From assembly GCA_002869535.1 (NCBI GenBank), contig PKUK01000001.1, forward strand, positions 372,001 through 436,000: a stretch of DNA of 64,000 bases. The letters are read 5' to 3'. This document shows, one piece after another, positions 12,119 to 20,361 of this stretch. Position 1 is the first letter of the stretch. The number at the start of each line of letters is the position of its first letter. Origin of the DNA: Arcobacter sp. (lineage in GTDB: Bacteria; Campylobacterota; Campylobacteria; Campylobacterales; Arcobacteraceae). Position numbers and translations under genes: made by a program. Under the pieces are notes generated by a model that saw only the letters and a list, made by a program, of their open reading frames with translations, had not been told where the DNA came from and made no database searches.

Positions 12119-12202
12119 ATGTTTAAAACATTAATAATTTTATTATTTCTCTCTTTAATCCTAGCTGAAATTGGCAACTATAATTTTCAAACTTTAATAT
12201 AA
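12119..12202 (+). CDS. 5' part of an attP-spanning membrane-protein gene, truncated by integration
   Basis: ATG 12119 has a very good CGGAGG site (12106-12111). The integrated frame encodes 27 residues: one membrane helix (TLIILLFLSLILAEIG), then NYNFQT encoded by the attachment repeat, then LI and TAA in host DNA. In an excised circle the frame would instead continue through the repeat into 2899-3054, giving 76 residues. The short form may still be made as a membrane peptide. It sits just upstream of xerH and its transcript may read into that gene. Confidence 0.6.
   Translation: MFKTLIILLFLSLILAEIGNYNFQTLI
12167..12194 (+). other. attR: hybrid dif-like site next to xerH
   Basis: The site reads GAAATTGGCAA, core CTATAA, TTTTCAAACTT. 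The core and right arm match attL; the left arm matches the attL left arm at only 6 of 11 positions, as expected if it was brought by the element. The right arm and the bases running into the xerH ribosome site (AAAGG, 12202-12206) would be host DNA. Rejoining 2872-2888 with 12184 onward recreates a well-formed dif-like site directly upstream of xerH. Confidence 0.72.
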
Positions 12203-12212
12203 AGGTACTCTT

Positions 12213-13268
12213 ATGAGATATGATTTAGACTTTTGTGATACTTTTGACAAAACACTTCTCTTTTGGATTGAAAGATTTATAAGAAATAAATTAACATCAC
12301 TTAGCAACTCAAATGTAAATGATAAAGATAAATTAGCCATGATAATTAAAGATTTGGTTAAAGGTACAAAGAATTTAGATGAATTAACAATATTAGTAAA
12401 AAGTGCTAGAAATATAGGTTTATCAGGAATCAATACATATTATAATCCAATAGCAAAATTATATAAGTTTTTGACAGATTTAGGTTTGGCTTCTATGAAA
12501 GAGATTGATGAAGAGCTTTTGAGTGATTTTTTAGCCACAAGTACAAGTGGACTATCCGATGCCTCTAAAAAAAACCATAGGATTGCCCTACTTGCTCTTT
12601 TTTCATATATTGACAAACAAAATGAAACTAAAGACAATAATTCATACATGTTTAAAATAGAACTAAAAAATTGGGGTGGGTTAAGTGGTAAATCTGGTAC
12701 TAAACTACCCTCTTACATGAATAAAGATGAGATTACAAGGTTTTTAGATGCTATTGAAAGTTTTGAGTTTTCAGAAGATGTTATGTATCGAAATAGATTA
12801 ATTCTAAAAATTATAATTTATACAGGAATTCGTGTCTCTGAGATGCTAAATCTAAAATTAAAAGATATATATAAAGAAGATGATGTATTTATAATACAAG
12901 TAAGAGGAAAAGGAAATAAACCAAGAGTTGTTATGATAAAAGCAAAAATAATTCAAAATGAGTTGAACTATTGGCTAAATCAAAGGGTTTGTGAAGATGA
13001 TTTTTTAGTTTGTAATAAAAAAGGAAATAGATTGACTCAAGCCTATATAAGTAGAATAGTTGAAAAGCTATTAATAAGTTGTGGAATAAGAAAAGAAAAA
13101 AACGGTGCCCATATGCTAAGACATAGCTTTGCAACACTTTTATATCAAAAACACCATGATCTTATTCTTGTACAAGAAGCTTTAGGGCATGCTGATATAA
13201 ATACTTCACGTATTTACACCCATTTTGACAAAGAAAGATTGAAAGCAACTACTAATTTAATGGACTAG
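12213..13268 (+). CDS. xerH: XerH-type tyrosine recombinase (host dif recombinase)
   Basis: This 351-residue protein closely follows the H. pylori/Campylobacter XerH pattern: LFWIERFIRNKLTSLSNSNV, ARNIGLSGINTY and ALLALFSYIDKQNE in the core-binding domain, and KNGAHMLRHSFATLLYQ near the end. Catalytic residues are Arg207 (YTGIRVSE), a Lys near 233, His300, Arg303, His326 and Tyr335 (TSRIYTHFD). XerH resolves chromosome dimers at dif. It lies outside the attachment repeats, so it is the host gene, and probably the enzyme that integrates the element. Its likely native promoter is now 9.3 kb away on the far side of the insertion. Confidence 0.93.
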   Translation: MRYDLDFCDTFDKTLLFWIERFIRNKLTSLSNSNVNDKDKLAMIIKDLVKGTKNLDELTILVKSARNIGLSGINTYYNPIAKLYKFLTDLGLASMKEIDEELLSDFLATSTSGLSDASKKNHRIALLALFSYIDKQNETKDNNSYMFKIELKNWGGLSGKSGTKLPSYMNKDEITRFLDAIESFEFSEDVMYRNRLILKIIIYTGIRVSEMLNLKLKDIYKEDDVFIIQVRGKGNKPRVVMIKAKIIQNELNYWLNQRVCEDDFLVCNKKGNRLTQAYISRIVEKLLISCGIRKEKNGAHMLRHSFATLLYQKHHDLILVQEALGHADINTSRIYTHFDKERLKATTNLMD

Positions 13269-13544
13269 CTACCATAAACTAGATGTTTCAAAATCTTCTT
13301 TTTCATCATTTATTTCTAAGTATATTTCATCTTCATAGTCTAAATATATGGCAAAGTCTCCTATATTTAGGCTATTTTGTATGTTTCTTTTATTTAGATA
13401 TATATTTTCAATACCATTTGATAAATCTGACAAATAGTATTCAACCATTGATGGAGCCATGTTATTTATAGCTCCATCTAAAGAGTCAAAATCATCCACT
13501 CCAAATGTTGAATATAGAGATATTTTATTTAAAAGTAATATCAT
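13269..13544 (-). CDS. Hypothetical 91-residue acidic protein
   Basis: The gene faces xerH; its stop codon abuts the xerH stop. The protein is acidic (DLSNGIENIYLNKRN, then YLDYEDEIYLEINDEKEDFE) with no signal, membrane helix or recognised motif. It lies twelve bases after a coiled-coil gene on the same strand, so the two may form an operon. Function unknown. Confidence 0.6.
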   Translation of the reverse strand: MILLLNKISLYSTFGVDDFDSLDGAINNMAPSMVEYYLSDLSNGIENIYLNKRNIQNSLNIGDFAIYLDYEDEIYLEINDEKEDFETSSLW

Positions 13545-13556
13545 ACTAAACTATTA

Positions 13557-14051
13557 CTACTTATTATTAAATCCATTGAGTAAAGAAGCCATCCTATTTA
13601 GGTCAATTTTTTCATCTGATTTTTTTTCTAGTTGAATATCATCAACTTTTACAGCTTCTGCTTTTGGTTTTGCAAAAGTATCACTAGATACAACTGGTGT
13701 AGTTAAGAACTCTTCCTCTTCTTCAATATTTAAAGAGGTCTCCTTTGAATAAGAAGATTCTGCTACTTCATTTTGGTTAGTTTCTTTTTTTCTATCACCT
13801 ACATTTAATATAGTTTCTATCTTACTCAACATAGAGTTTATGTTACTTCCCTGCTTTTCATTTGTAGAGTTTATATCATTTAATTTACTATTTAAATCAC
13901 CATTTAAGGCATCTAAATCTTCTATATCATTTTTTAATTTTTGGTTCTCTTTTTCTAACTCTTCTTTTTCTTTTTGTAAAGTTTCATATGCATTTATTAA
14001 ATTTGAAAGAGCATCGCTCAATTTAGAAATTGTATCACTATTATTACTCAT
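13557..14051 (-). CDS. Hypothetical coiled-coil protein (164 residues)
   Basis: The N-terminal half is a long heptad coiled coil (YETLQKEKEELEKENQKLKN, then DLDALNGDLNSKLNDI), about residues 15-75. The C-terminal half is acidic and low in complexity (NIEEEEEFLTTPVVSS). It has no enzymatic motif. It probably oligomerises or bridges other proteins. It shares direction with the 91-residue gene and the upstream M3 peptidase gene. Function unknown. Confidence 0.65.
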   Translation of the reverse strand: MSNNSDTISKLSDALSNLINAYETLQKEKEELEKENQKLKNDIEDLDALNGDLNSKLNDINSTNEKQGSNINSMLSKIETILNVGDRKKETNQNEVAESSYSKETSLNIEEEEEFLTTPVVSSDTFAKPKAEAVKVDDIQLEKKSDEKIDLNRMASLLNGFNNK

Positions 14052-14097
14052 TAACTATCCTTATCTGATATTATATCAAGTGCTATTGTGCCAAAAA

Positions 14098-16065
14098 TTA
14101 GCTAATAATTCCATCAATTTTTAATAAAGAATCAACACTTGGTTCTCTTTGTGCAAATTCATAAAAAAGTTCATTCATATCAGATGAACCACCTTTTTCT
14201 AAAATTGTTTCTTTATACTTTAAAGCCAGCTCTTTATTGAAGGTATTTTCTGATTCTATAAACATATAATATGCATCTGCACTTAATACTTCTGCCCATT
14301 TATAAGAGTAATAACCAGCTGCATATCCTCCTCCAAATATGTGTGAAAAACTATTTTGAAATTTATTATATTTTGGTGGTTTTATTAGTGAAATTTCATC
14401 TCTAATCTCATTTAATAATTTTTGAACTTCATCCTCACTTTTGTATAATTTTTGATGGAGTTTAAAATCAAAAAGTGCAAATTCTACCTGTCTTATCATG
14501 TTTAAAGATGACTGAAAGTTTCTTGCTTTTATGATTTTATCAATAGCCTCATCTGATAAAGTTTCACCTGTTTTATAATGTTTTGCAAACTGTTTTAAAA
14601 CTGTTTTATCATAAGAAAAATATTCTAAAAACTGTGAAGGAAATTCTACCGTATCCCAAGCAACACCAGCGATTCCACTAATAAATGGTTCGGAAACTTT
14701 ACTTAAAAGATGATGTAAGGCATGACCCATTTCATGAAAAAGAGTAACTACATCTGAGTGTCTTAAGAGTGATTTTGTTTGATTACTAGATTGAGGAAAG
14801 TTACATACTATATAAGCTGTTGGCAAATGTAAATTATTATGTTTATCAACATAATATGAGTTCCAGTTATTCATCCATGCACCTCCTCTTTTATCTTTTC
14901 TTGATTCTAAATCAATATAAATTCTAGAAGATAATTTTCCTTTTTCATAGATATCATATGCAGTTGCTTTATCATCCCAAGTAGCTGTATTTGCTTCTTT
15001 AAACTCTATGTTAAATATAGAATTTAAAAACTCAAAGAATCCTTTTAAAACAGATTCTTTTTCAAAGTATGGTCTATAAAACTCTTCATCTAAATCATAT
15101 TTTTCTTTTTTTAATTTTTCTGAATAGTAAGAGATATCAAAAGATTTTAGTTCTTCTATTCCATCTTTTTTTGCAAACTCTTTAATCTCTTCTATCTCTT
15201 TTTTACCGCCATCTTTACCTTTTTTGGCTAATTCATACAGAAAATTTATAACATCATCTTCTGTTTTGGCCATTTTAGTACTTAATGAGTACTGTGCATA
15301 AGAAGAAAAGCCCAGTATTTTTGACTTTTCATCCTTTAATGCTAGTATCTCTTCTATGATTTTCCCATTTTCTGGTGCTCTAGTACAATATGCTTTATAA
15401 ATCTCTTCTCTTTTTTCTCTATTTGTACCATAGGTAATATAAGCTACATATGAAGGCATTTGTAGGGTGAATTTGTATTTTGTTTTACCCTCTTCTTCAA
15501 AACTTGCCAATTGTAAGTCTGATTCTGGGATTTCTCTTACATCCTCATAATCTTCAATTATCATTTCATAAGAATTTGTTGCATTTAATAGGTTGTGTGA
15601 AAACTTATGAGATAACTCACTTTGTCTTAAATTTATATCTTTTAGTCTAGCTTTTAAATTATTATTTAAATGGCAACCAGATAATTCAAAGTCTCTTATT
15701 TCATTTTCAAGCACTTTATTTTGTATAGTACTTAATGTATCTTTATAGTTATCTTGTATATCTTTTAAAGATGTATAAATATTTACATTTTGACTTAGCT
15801 CAGTTTCGTAGTTGGAGATTAAAGGAAGGCATTCTTCATACACTTTTGTTGTTATTTTTGAGTTCTTAACAGAATCGATATGAAAAATAGGTGTTAAGAA
15901 TATATTTATGCTCTCCCCTATTTCCTGATATGGTTTTACAAAATTATCAAAACTCTTATTATCTATTTCTAAAAGCTTATCTATTTGCTCTTTTGATTCT
16001 TTTAGTTTTACTTCTAATAACTCTTTTTTACTCTCTAAATCATTTATATTGAATTCTTCAAACAT
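14098..16065 (-). CDS. M3-family zinc oligopeptidase (oligopeptidase A/PrlC-like)
   Basis: A 655-residue cytoplasmic metallopeptidase that trims oligopeptides. The zinc site HEMGH is in TLFHEMGHALHHLLSK at about residue 443, and the family pattern continues with ISGIAGVAWDTVEFPSQFLE carrying the downstream Glu ligand. FGGGYAAGYYSYKWAEVL near the C-terminus is a strong M3 signature with substrate tyrosines. Length is close to E. coli PrlC (about 680). No signal peptide. It is followed by the coiled-coil genes. Confidence is high for the family and lower for a specific physiological role. Confidence 0.93.
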   Translation of the reverse strand: MFEEFNINDLESKKELLEVKLKESKEQIDKLLEIDNKSFDNFVKPYQEIGESINIFLTPIFHIDSVKNSKITTKVYEECLPLISNYETELSQNVNIYTSLKDIQDNYKDTLSTIQNKVLENEIRDFELSGCHLNNNLKARLKDINLRQSELSHKFSHNLLNATNSYEMIIEDYEDVREIPESDLQLASFEEEGKTKYKFTLQMPSYVAYITYGTNREKREEIYKAYCTRAPENGKIIEEILALKDEKSKILGFSSYAQYSLSTKMAKTEDDVINFLYELAKKGKDGGKKEIEEIKEFAKKDGIEELKSFDISYYSEKLKKEKYDLDEEFYRPYFEKESVLKGFFEFLNSIFNIEFKEANTATWDDKATAYDIYEKGKLSSRIYIDLESRKDKRGGAWMNNWNSYYVDKHNNLHLPTAYIVCNFPQSSNQTKSLLRHSDVVTLFHEMGHALHHLLSKVSEPFISGIAGVAWDTVEFPSQFLEYFSYDKTVLKQFAKHYKTGETLSDEAIDKIIKARNFQSSLNMIRQVEFALFDFKLHQKLYKSEDEVQKLLNEIRDEISLIKPPKYNKFQNSFSHIFGGGYAAGYYSYKWAEVLSADAYYMFIESENTFNKELALKYKETILEKGGSSDMNELFYEFAQREPSVDSLLKIDGIIS

Positions 16066-16135
16066 ATTATTCCTTTTATTAATTATTAAACTCTATTAAA
16101 AATCCCCTATCAAAATCACTATAGTCTTTATAAAA

Positions 16136-16900
16136 CTATAGTGATTTGACATTGAATTTTTTCATATAATTTTTTATTGATTCTTTTTGATCATATCCAT
16201 ACTCACAATATAGATATTTTATTTTTTTAGATATAACTTCTTGGATTAAATCCTTTAGTAGTTCATCACCAATTGTTCCTCCAAACAAAGCATTAGTAGG
16301 CTCAAATTTAACATTATGTGGTAAAACATAATTATCTGATATATAAGGAGGATTTGATATACACATATCAAAATCTTCGTCTACTTCTTTTAATAAATCA
16401 GATTTTATAAAAGAAATTTGACTCTCTACATTATGTTTTATTGCATTTTCTTTTGCTAAATCTAATGCATCATTATTTATATCTACTGCTACAACTTTTA
16501 GTTCTGGCAGAAGTTTTGATAGCATTACAGAAATTATTCCACTCCCAGTTCCGACTTCTACAATTTTAGGATTTTTTATTTGCTTTAATGTTTCAAATGC
16601 TTTCTCAACTAATATCTCAGTCTCTGGTCTTGGAATTAGTACATTCTCTTTGATAAGAAAATTTTCTCCATAAAAAGAGACTCTTTTTGTTAGATACTCC
16701 AAGGGGTAATGAGTAGCTCTTTTTTTCACTAAATTTTTTAGTTCTTTTTCTTTTGTAAAGTCTTCATTTCCATTTAAATGCATCCAAATAACATTTTTTT
16801 CTAATAAAAACATAATCAATATTTCTATCTCTTTTGCTGGTATATGGGTTACATTTTTAAGTTCTTGTGAATATTTTTTTATGCACTCTTTTATTGTCAA
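16136..16900 (-). CDS. prmC: Release-factor glutamine methyltransferase PrmC
   Basis: PrmC methylates the glutamine of the GGQ motif in peptide-chain release factors. The catalytic NPPY is seen in MCISNPPYISD, the SAM-binding glycine loop in VEVGTGSGIISVML, and RPETEILVEK is the conserved linker after the N-terminal helical domain. At 254 residues it is slightly shorter than the usual 270-280, mainly at the N-terminus. It is not obviously co-transcribed with its neighbours (60-70 base gaps on each side). Confidence 0.92.
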   Translation of the reverse strand: MTIKECIKKYSQELKNVTHIPAKEIEILIMFLLEKNVIWMHLNGNEDFTKEKELKNLVKKRATHYPLEYLTKRVSFYGENFLIKENVLIPRPETEILVEKAFETLKQIKNPKIVEVGTGSGIISVMLSKLLPELKVVAVDINNDALDLAKENAIKHNVESQISFIKSDLLKEVDEDFDMCISNPPYISDNYVLPHNVKFEPTNALFGGTIGDELLKDLIQEVISKKIKYLYCEYGYDQKESIKNYMKKFNVKSL

Positions 16901-16959
16901 CTAAACTCCTTTAAAAAACGTATTATACTAATAGTGTATAAATTACTCTTTAATAGAAT

Positions 16960-18021
16960 CTAATCTAATACAAATAAAGATATCTCATCTGCGAGTAAAA
17001 AATTGTAATTATAAACTTTATTATCTATTTTGTATATCTTTTTTTCATCTATTAATATTTTAATTTTTTTTAATTCATTTTCATTAAAAACAGTTAACTT
17101 TACTCCTACATTAGACCTCAGTCCTAATAATACCTTTTCTGTTTTTATATCAACATCCTCCATATACTCTTTTTCATAAGCAAGGGGGTTTTCTATGTAT
17201 TCTTCAATGTTTTTATTGGGATAGTATCTAAAATTATCTATAAATCCAACAGCACCTGTTCCAATGCCTAAGTAGTTTGTATACTTCCAATAACCAAAAT
17301 TGTGTTTAGATTGAGTATCTTGAGACTTTGCGAAGTTTGAAATTTCATATTGCTCATAACCTAACTCTTTTAAGTAATCAAATAGTTTATAAGATAACTC
17401 TTCGTCATCTATTTTTACATGAGATTTATTAAAGAACTTTGTTCCCTCTTCTAAGGTTAAAGAATATGCACTTATATGATCAATATTTTGTTTATTTATC
17501 ATATTAAAATCATACTTTAATTTTTCAAAGCTATCACCTTGAACTCCATAAATAATGTCACAGTTAATACTATTAAAACCTATACACTTTGCATTTTGTA
17601 TAGCACTTATAGCACTATTACTATTATGTGCACGATTTAAGTATTTTAGTTTTTTATCATTAAAACTTTGTACTCCAAAGCTGATTCTATTTACACCTAA
17701 GTTTTTCATACCTTGAAGCCATTCTTTTGTTGCAGAATTTGGGTTAGCTTCACTAGTTATTTCACAGTTTTCAATTAAATGTGGTGATATGATTTTAAAA
17801 ATATTTTCATACTCTTTAAAATCTACACAACTAGGAGTCCCTCCTCCTATAAATACTGTTTCTATCTTTTCATCTTTTAAATAGTGTTCAATGTCGTAAA
17901 TTAGTTGTTTTTCAATAGCTTTCATATAAGTTTGTTTCAAGTGAAACCTATCTACATATGAGTTAAATGCGCAATAAAAGCATTTACTATCACAAAATGG
18001 AATATGTATGTATAAAAGCAA
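16960..18021 (-). CDS. hemW: HemW-like radical SAM protein
   Basis: The radical SAM cluster motif is near the start, in IHIPFCDSKCFYCAF (CxxxCxxC), followed by VFIGGGTPS and GVNRISFGVQSF, typical of the coproporphyrinogen oxidase-like family. At 353 residues it matches HemW, a heme chaperone or insertion factor, better than true HemN (about 450 residues); a genuine HemN is encoded at 56.6 kb. The start is the ATG only five residues before the cluster motif, usual for HemW. It diverges from rppH, with about 55 bases between them for promoters. Confidence 0.85.
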   Translation of the reverse strand: MLLYIHIPFCDSKCFYCAFNSYVDRFHLKQTYMKAIEKQLIYDIEHYLKDEKIETVFIGGGTPSCVDFKEYENIFKIISPHLIENCEITSEANPNSATKEWLQGMKNLGVNRISFGVQSFNDKKLKYLNRAHNSNSAISAIQNAKCIGFNSINCDIIYGVQGDSFEKLKYDFNMINKQNIDHISAYSLTLEEGTKFFNKSHVKIDDEELSYKLFDYLKELGYEQYEISNFAKSQDTQSKHNFGYWKYTNYLGIGTGAVGFIDNFRYYPNKNIEEYIENPLAYEKEYMEDVDIKTEKVLLGLRSNVGVKLTVFNENELKKIKILIDEKKIYKIDNKVYNYNFLLADEISLFVLD

Positions 18022-18076
18022 TTTTTAATCCTAAGTTTATTATAATATTTCCCTTATTATAAGGGAAAAGATATTT

Positions 18077-18580
18077 ATGATTGATAAAAGTGAGAAAATA
18101 CCTACAAGTGTAAATGGTAAAAATTACAGACCTAATGTAGCAGCAATTGTTTTATCAGCAAAGTATCCTCAAAAGTGTGAGCTTTTCATAGCTTCAAGAA
18201 CTGACGTTGAAAATGCCTGGCAGTTTCCTCAAGGGGGAATTGATGAAGGAGAAAGTGCAAAAGAAGCTCTGTTTAGAGAATTAAAAGAAGAGATTGGTAC
18301 AGATGATATAAAAATTATCGCAGAGTATCCAGAATGGGTAAGTTACGACTTTCCTCCTGCAATTGCTGAAAAAATGAAGCCATATGATGGCCAAATACAG
18401 AAGTACTATTTAGTTAAGTTAAATGTAGGTGCAAAAATAGATATTTATACTCATCATACTCCTGAGTTTAGTGAATATAAATTTGTTCCAACAAAAAATA
18501 TTTATGATTATATAACTTTTTTTAAAAGAACTGTATATAAACAAGTATTGAAGTATTTTAAAAACGAGGGTTATATTTAA
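18077..18580 (+). CDS. rppH: RNA pyrophosphohydrolase RppH (Nudix)
   Basis: RppH removes pyrophosphate from the 5' end of transcripts and starts their decay. The Nudix box is clear: GGIDEGESAKEALFRELKEE followed by IG. The upstream RPNVAAIVLSAKYP and AWQFPQGG match the NudH/RppH subfamily. At 167 residues it is normal in size. The next gene, lysC, starts 18 bases later on the same strand, so rppH probably leads the lysC-hobA-holB-folP operon. This is a common arrangement in the group as I recall it. Confidence 0.93.
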   Translation: MIDKSEKIPTSVNGKNYRPNVAAIVLSAKYPQKCELFIASRTDVENAWQFPQGGIDEGESAKEALFRELKEEIGTDDIKIIAEYPEWVSYDFPPAIAEKMKPYDGQIQKYYLVKLNVGAKIDIYTHHTPEFSEYKFVPTKNIYDYITFFKRTVYKQVLKYFKNEGYI

Positions 18581-18597
18581 AAAGGATTATGAGTTAA

Positions 18598-19806
18598 ATG
18601 TTAAAAGTATTAAAATTTGGTGGTACTAGTGTAGGTACTCTAGATAGAATTCAAAATGTTGCAACTATTATAAAAAAAATCAAAGATGAAGGTCATGATG
18701 TTATTGCTGTAGTTTCTGCTATGAGTGGAGAGACTAACAAGTTAATCGAATATGCTGAGAGTTATTCTAAAAAACCTACTCCTTGTGAAATTGATATGTT
18801 GTTAAGCTCAGGTGAGCGAGTCACTTCAGCCCTACTTTCAATTGCTTTAAATGAAGCTGGATATAGTGCTGTTTCAATGAGTGGTGGAGAAGCAGGTATT
18901 GTAACCGATGAAAAGCATACAAAGGCTAGAATTGAACATATAGATACAACAAATATGAAAAATGCAATAGCTGATGGTAAAATAATTGTTGTTGCGGGTT
19001 TTCAAGGTGTTACTCAAAAAGGTAAAGTTACAACTTTAGGACGAGGTGGTTCTGATTTAACTGCAGTTGCCATCGCAGGAGCAATTGAAGCAGACTTTTG
19101 TGAAATATACACAGATGTAGATGGTATTTATACAACAGATCCTAGAATTGAACCAAAAGCTAAAAAACTAGAAAAAATATCTTATGATGAGATGTTAGAG
19201 CTAGCTAGTTTAGGAGCTAAGGTATTACAAAATAGATCAGTTGAAATGGCAAAAAAATTAAATGTAAATTTAGTATCAAGAAGTAGCTTTACTCCTGAAG
19301 TTGAAGGTACTTTAATAACAAAGGAAGAGAATATTATGGAACAACCAATAGTAAGTGGAATTGCTTTGGATAAAAATCAAGTTAGAGTTGGAATGTATGG
19401 GGTTATTGATAGACCAGGTATTGCTTCATCAATTTTTACTGCCCTTGCTGATGCAAATATCAATGTTGATATGATTGTTCAAACAGTTGCAGTAGATGGT
19501 AAAACAGCTTTAGATTTTACAATTCCAACAAGTGATTGGGAAATTTGTAAAAATGTAATGGTAAATTTTAAAGATGAAGTTGAAAATGTCGATTATAATG
19601 AGAAGATTTGTAAAGTCTCTATTGTTGGTGTTGGAATGAAATCTCATACTGGTGTTGCCTCAAAAGCATTTACAGCCCTTGCAAATGAAAATATTAATAT
19701 AAGAATTATCTCTACAAGTGAAATAAAAATATCAATGATTGTTGAAGAAAAATATGCAGAGTTAGCAGTTCGTGCTTTACATGATGCTTATGATTTGGAT
19801 AAATAG
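18598..19806 (+). CDS. lysC: Aspartate kinase
   Basis: Phosphorylates aspartate in the first step towards lysine, threonine, methionine and diaminopimelate. The N-terminal VLKFGGTSVG binds nucleotide. GRGGSDLTAVAIA and TDVDGIYTTDPRI are kinase-domain signatures. Two ACT domains at the C-terminus (IDRPGIASSIFTALADANIN and VGVGMKSHTGVASKAFTAL) give allosteric control. The 402-residue length is standard for a lysine-sensitive monofunctional enzyme. The genes hobA, holB and folP follow in the same order as in Campylobacter and Helicobacter. Confidence 0.95.
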   Translation: MLKVLKFGGTSVGTLDRIQNVATIIKKIKDEGHDVIAVVSAMSGETNKLIEYAESYSKKPTPCEIDMLLSSGERVTSALLSIALNEAGYSAVSMSGGEAGIVTDEKHTKARIEHIDTTNMKNAIADGKIIVVAGFQGVTQKGKVTTLGRGGSDLTAVAIAGAIEADFCEIYTDVDGIYTTDPRIEPKAKKLEKISYDEMLELASLGAKVLQNRSVEMAKKLNVNLVSRSSFTPEVEGTLITKEENIMEQPIVSGIALDKNQVRVGMYGVIDRPGIASSIFTALADANINVDMIVQTVAVDGKTALDFTIPTSDWEICKNVMVNFKDEVENVDYNEKICKVSIVGVGMKSHTGVASKAFTALANENINIRIISTSEIKISMIVEEKYAELAVRALHDAYDLDK

Positions 19807-19808
19807 AC

Positions 19809-20359
19809 GTGCAAGAGTTTTTAAACTGGACGGTTGATACAATAAGAGATGATAAGCTATTATCTCCTTGGTTGGAAGAAAAAAATATGAATGGACTCCT
19901 TTAGTTTCAAAATCTATAAGTAGTATTTTAGATAAAGGATGTTCAGTTATTGTTATAAGTGATGATGAAAGAAATTGGTTCTTAGAGTATATCCTCACAA
20001 ATATCAATAAAAAAAGTTTAAATAGACCTTATCTGCCTTTCTATGACTTTAAATCTTTTTACAAACTCTTAGATAATGTGCAAAGTGAAGATGATGTTAG
20101 TTACTTAAAAGATATGTTAAATATCTATTTTCCAAATGGTTATTGTTTTTGGTACATAGGAAGAAGCCAGGATTCAAGAGCTTTTATTCCAAAAGTTTCT
20201 AAATCCTCTTTTCTTTGGCTATTGGATGAAGAAAAGCAAGATGCTTTTAACTTAAAAAGCAGTGATATAGCACTTGATATGAAGCTTTTACAAATGTTTA
20301 GATTATATAATAAAACATTAAGTGCAGCACTTTTTGCAGAGATAAATGTTGAGAGTTAA
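19809..20359 (+). pseudogene. hobA: hobA, DnaA-binding initiation factor, with a -1 frameshift in an A-run
   Basis: HobA is the Campylobacterota regulator that binds DnaA and promotes orisome assembly. The N-terminus (MQEFLNWTVDTIRDDKLL, from GTG 19809) and the rest (YEWTPLVSKSISSILDKG, then WFLEYIL and FLWLLDEE) lie in different frames. They meet at a run of seven A bases at 19879-19885. One extra A would restore a single 184-residue HobA-like protein. Position between lysC and holB is conserved. The downstream part alone could start at TTG 19868. The choice between real mutation, slippage-prone tract and sequencing error is open. Confidence 0.75.
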
Positions 20360-20361
20360 TC

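Larger units (their letters stand above)
2889..12183 (+). mobile_element. Integrated double jelly-roll type virus (provirus), about 9.3 kb, at the dif site
   Basis: The interval between the cores of the two 18-bp attachment repeats contains a packaging ATPase, a capsid-like protein, many tiny membrane proteins, a possible peptidoglycan hydrolase, DNA-binding proteins and an iteron-rich noncoding tract. No integrase, transposase, terminase, tail or portal gene is present. Size and content resemble small membrane-containing icosahedral viruses such as PM2 (about 10 kb). With no recombinase of its own and a dif-like attachment site next to host xerH, it probably integrates using XerH. The structural assignment is by motif and context, not by search. 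Confidence 0.8.

Noticed and set aside
12213-13268. The tyrosine recombinase as the element's own integrase
   Set aside because: It lies outside the attachment repeats and follows the XerH pattern residue by residue over most of its length, so it is the host dif recombinase.
13840-14124. A + strand frame opposite the coiled-coil gene
   Set aside because: It is a low-complexity Phe/Ser frame antisense to a coherent coiled-coil protein and has no ribosome site. Many similar antisense frames in the window were left out for the same reason.
16960-18021. The radical SAM gene at 17 kb as a second coproporphyrinogen oxidase (hemN)
   Set aside because: It is about 100 residues too short, starts right at the cluster motif as HemW does, lacks the extra cysteine of the C-x-x-C-x-C pattern seen in true HemN, and a full HemN lies at 56.6 kb.
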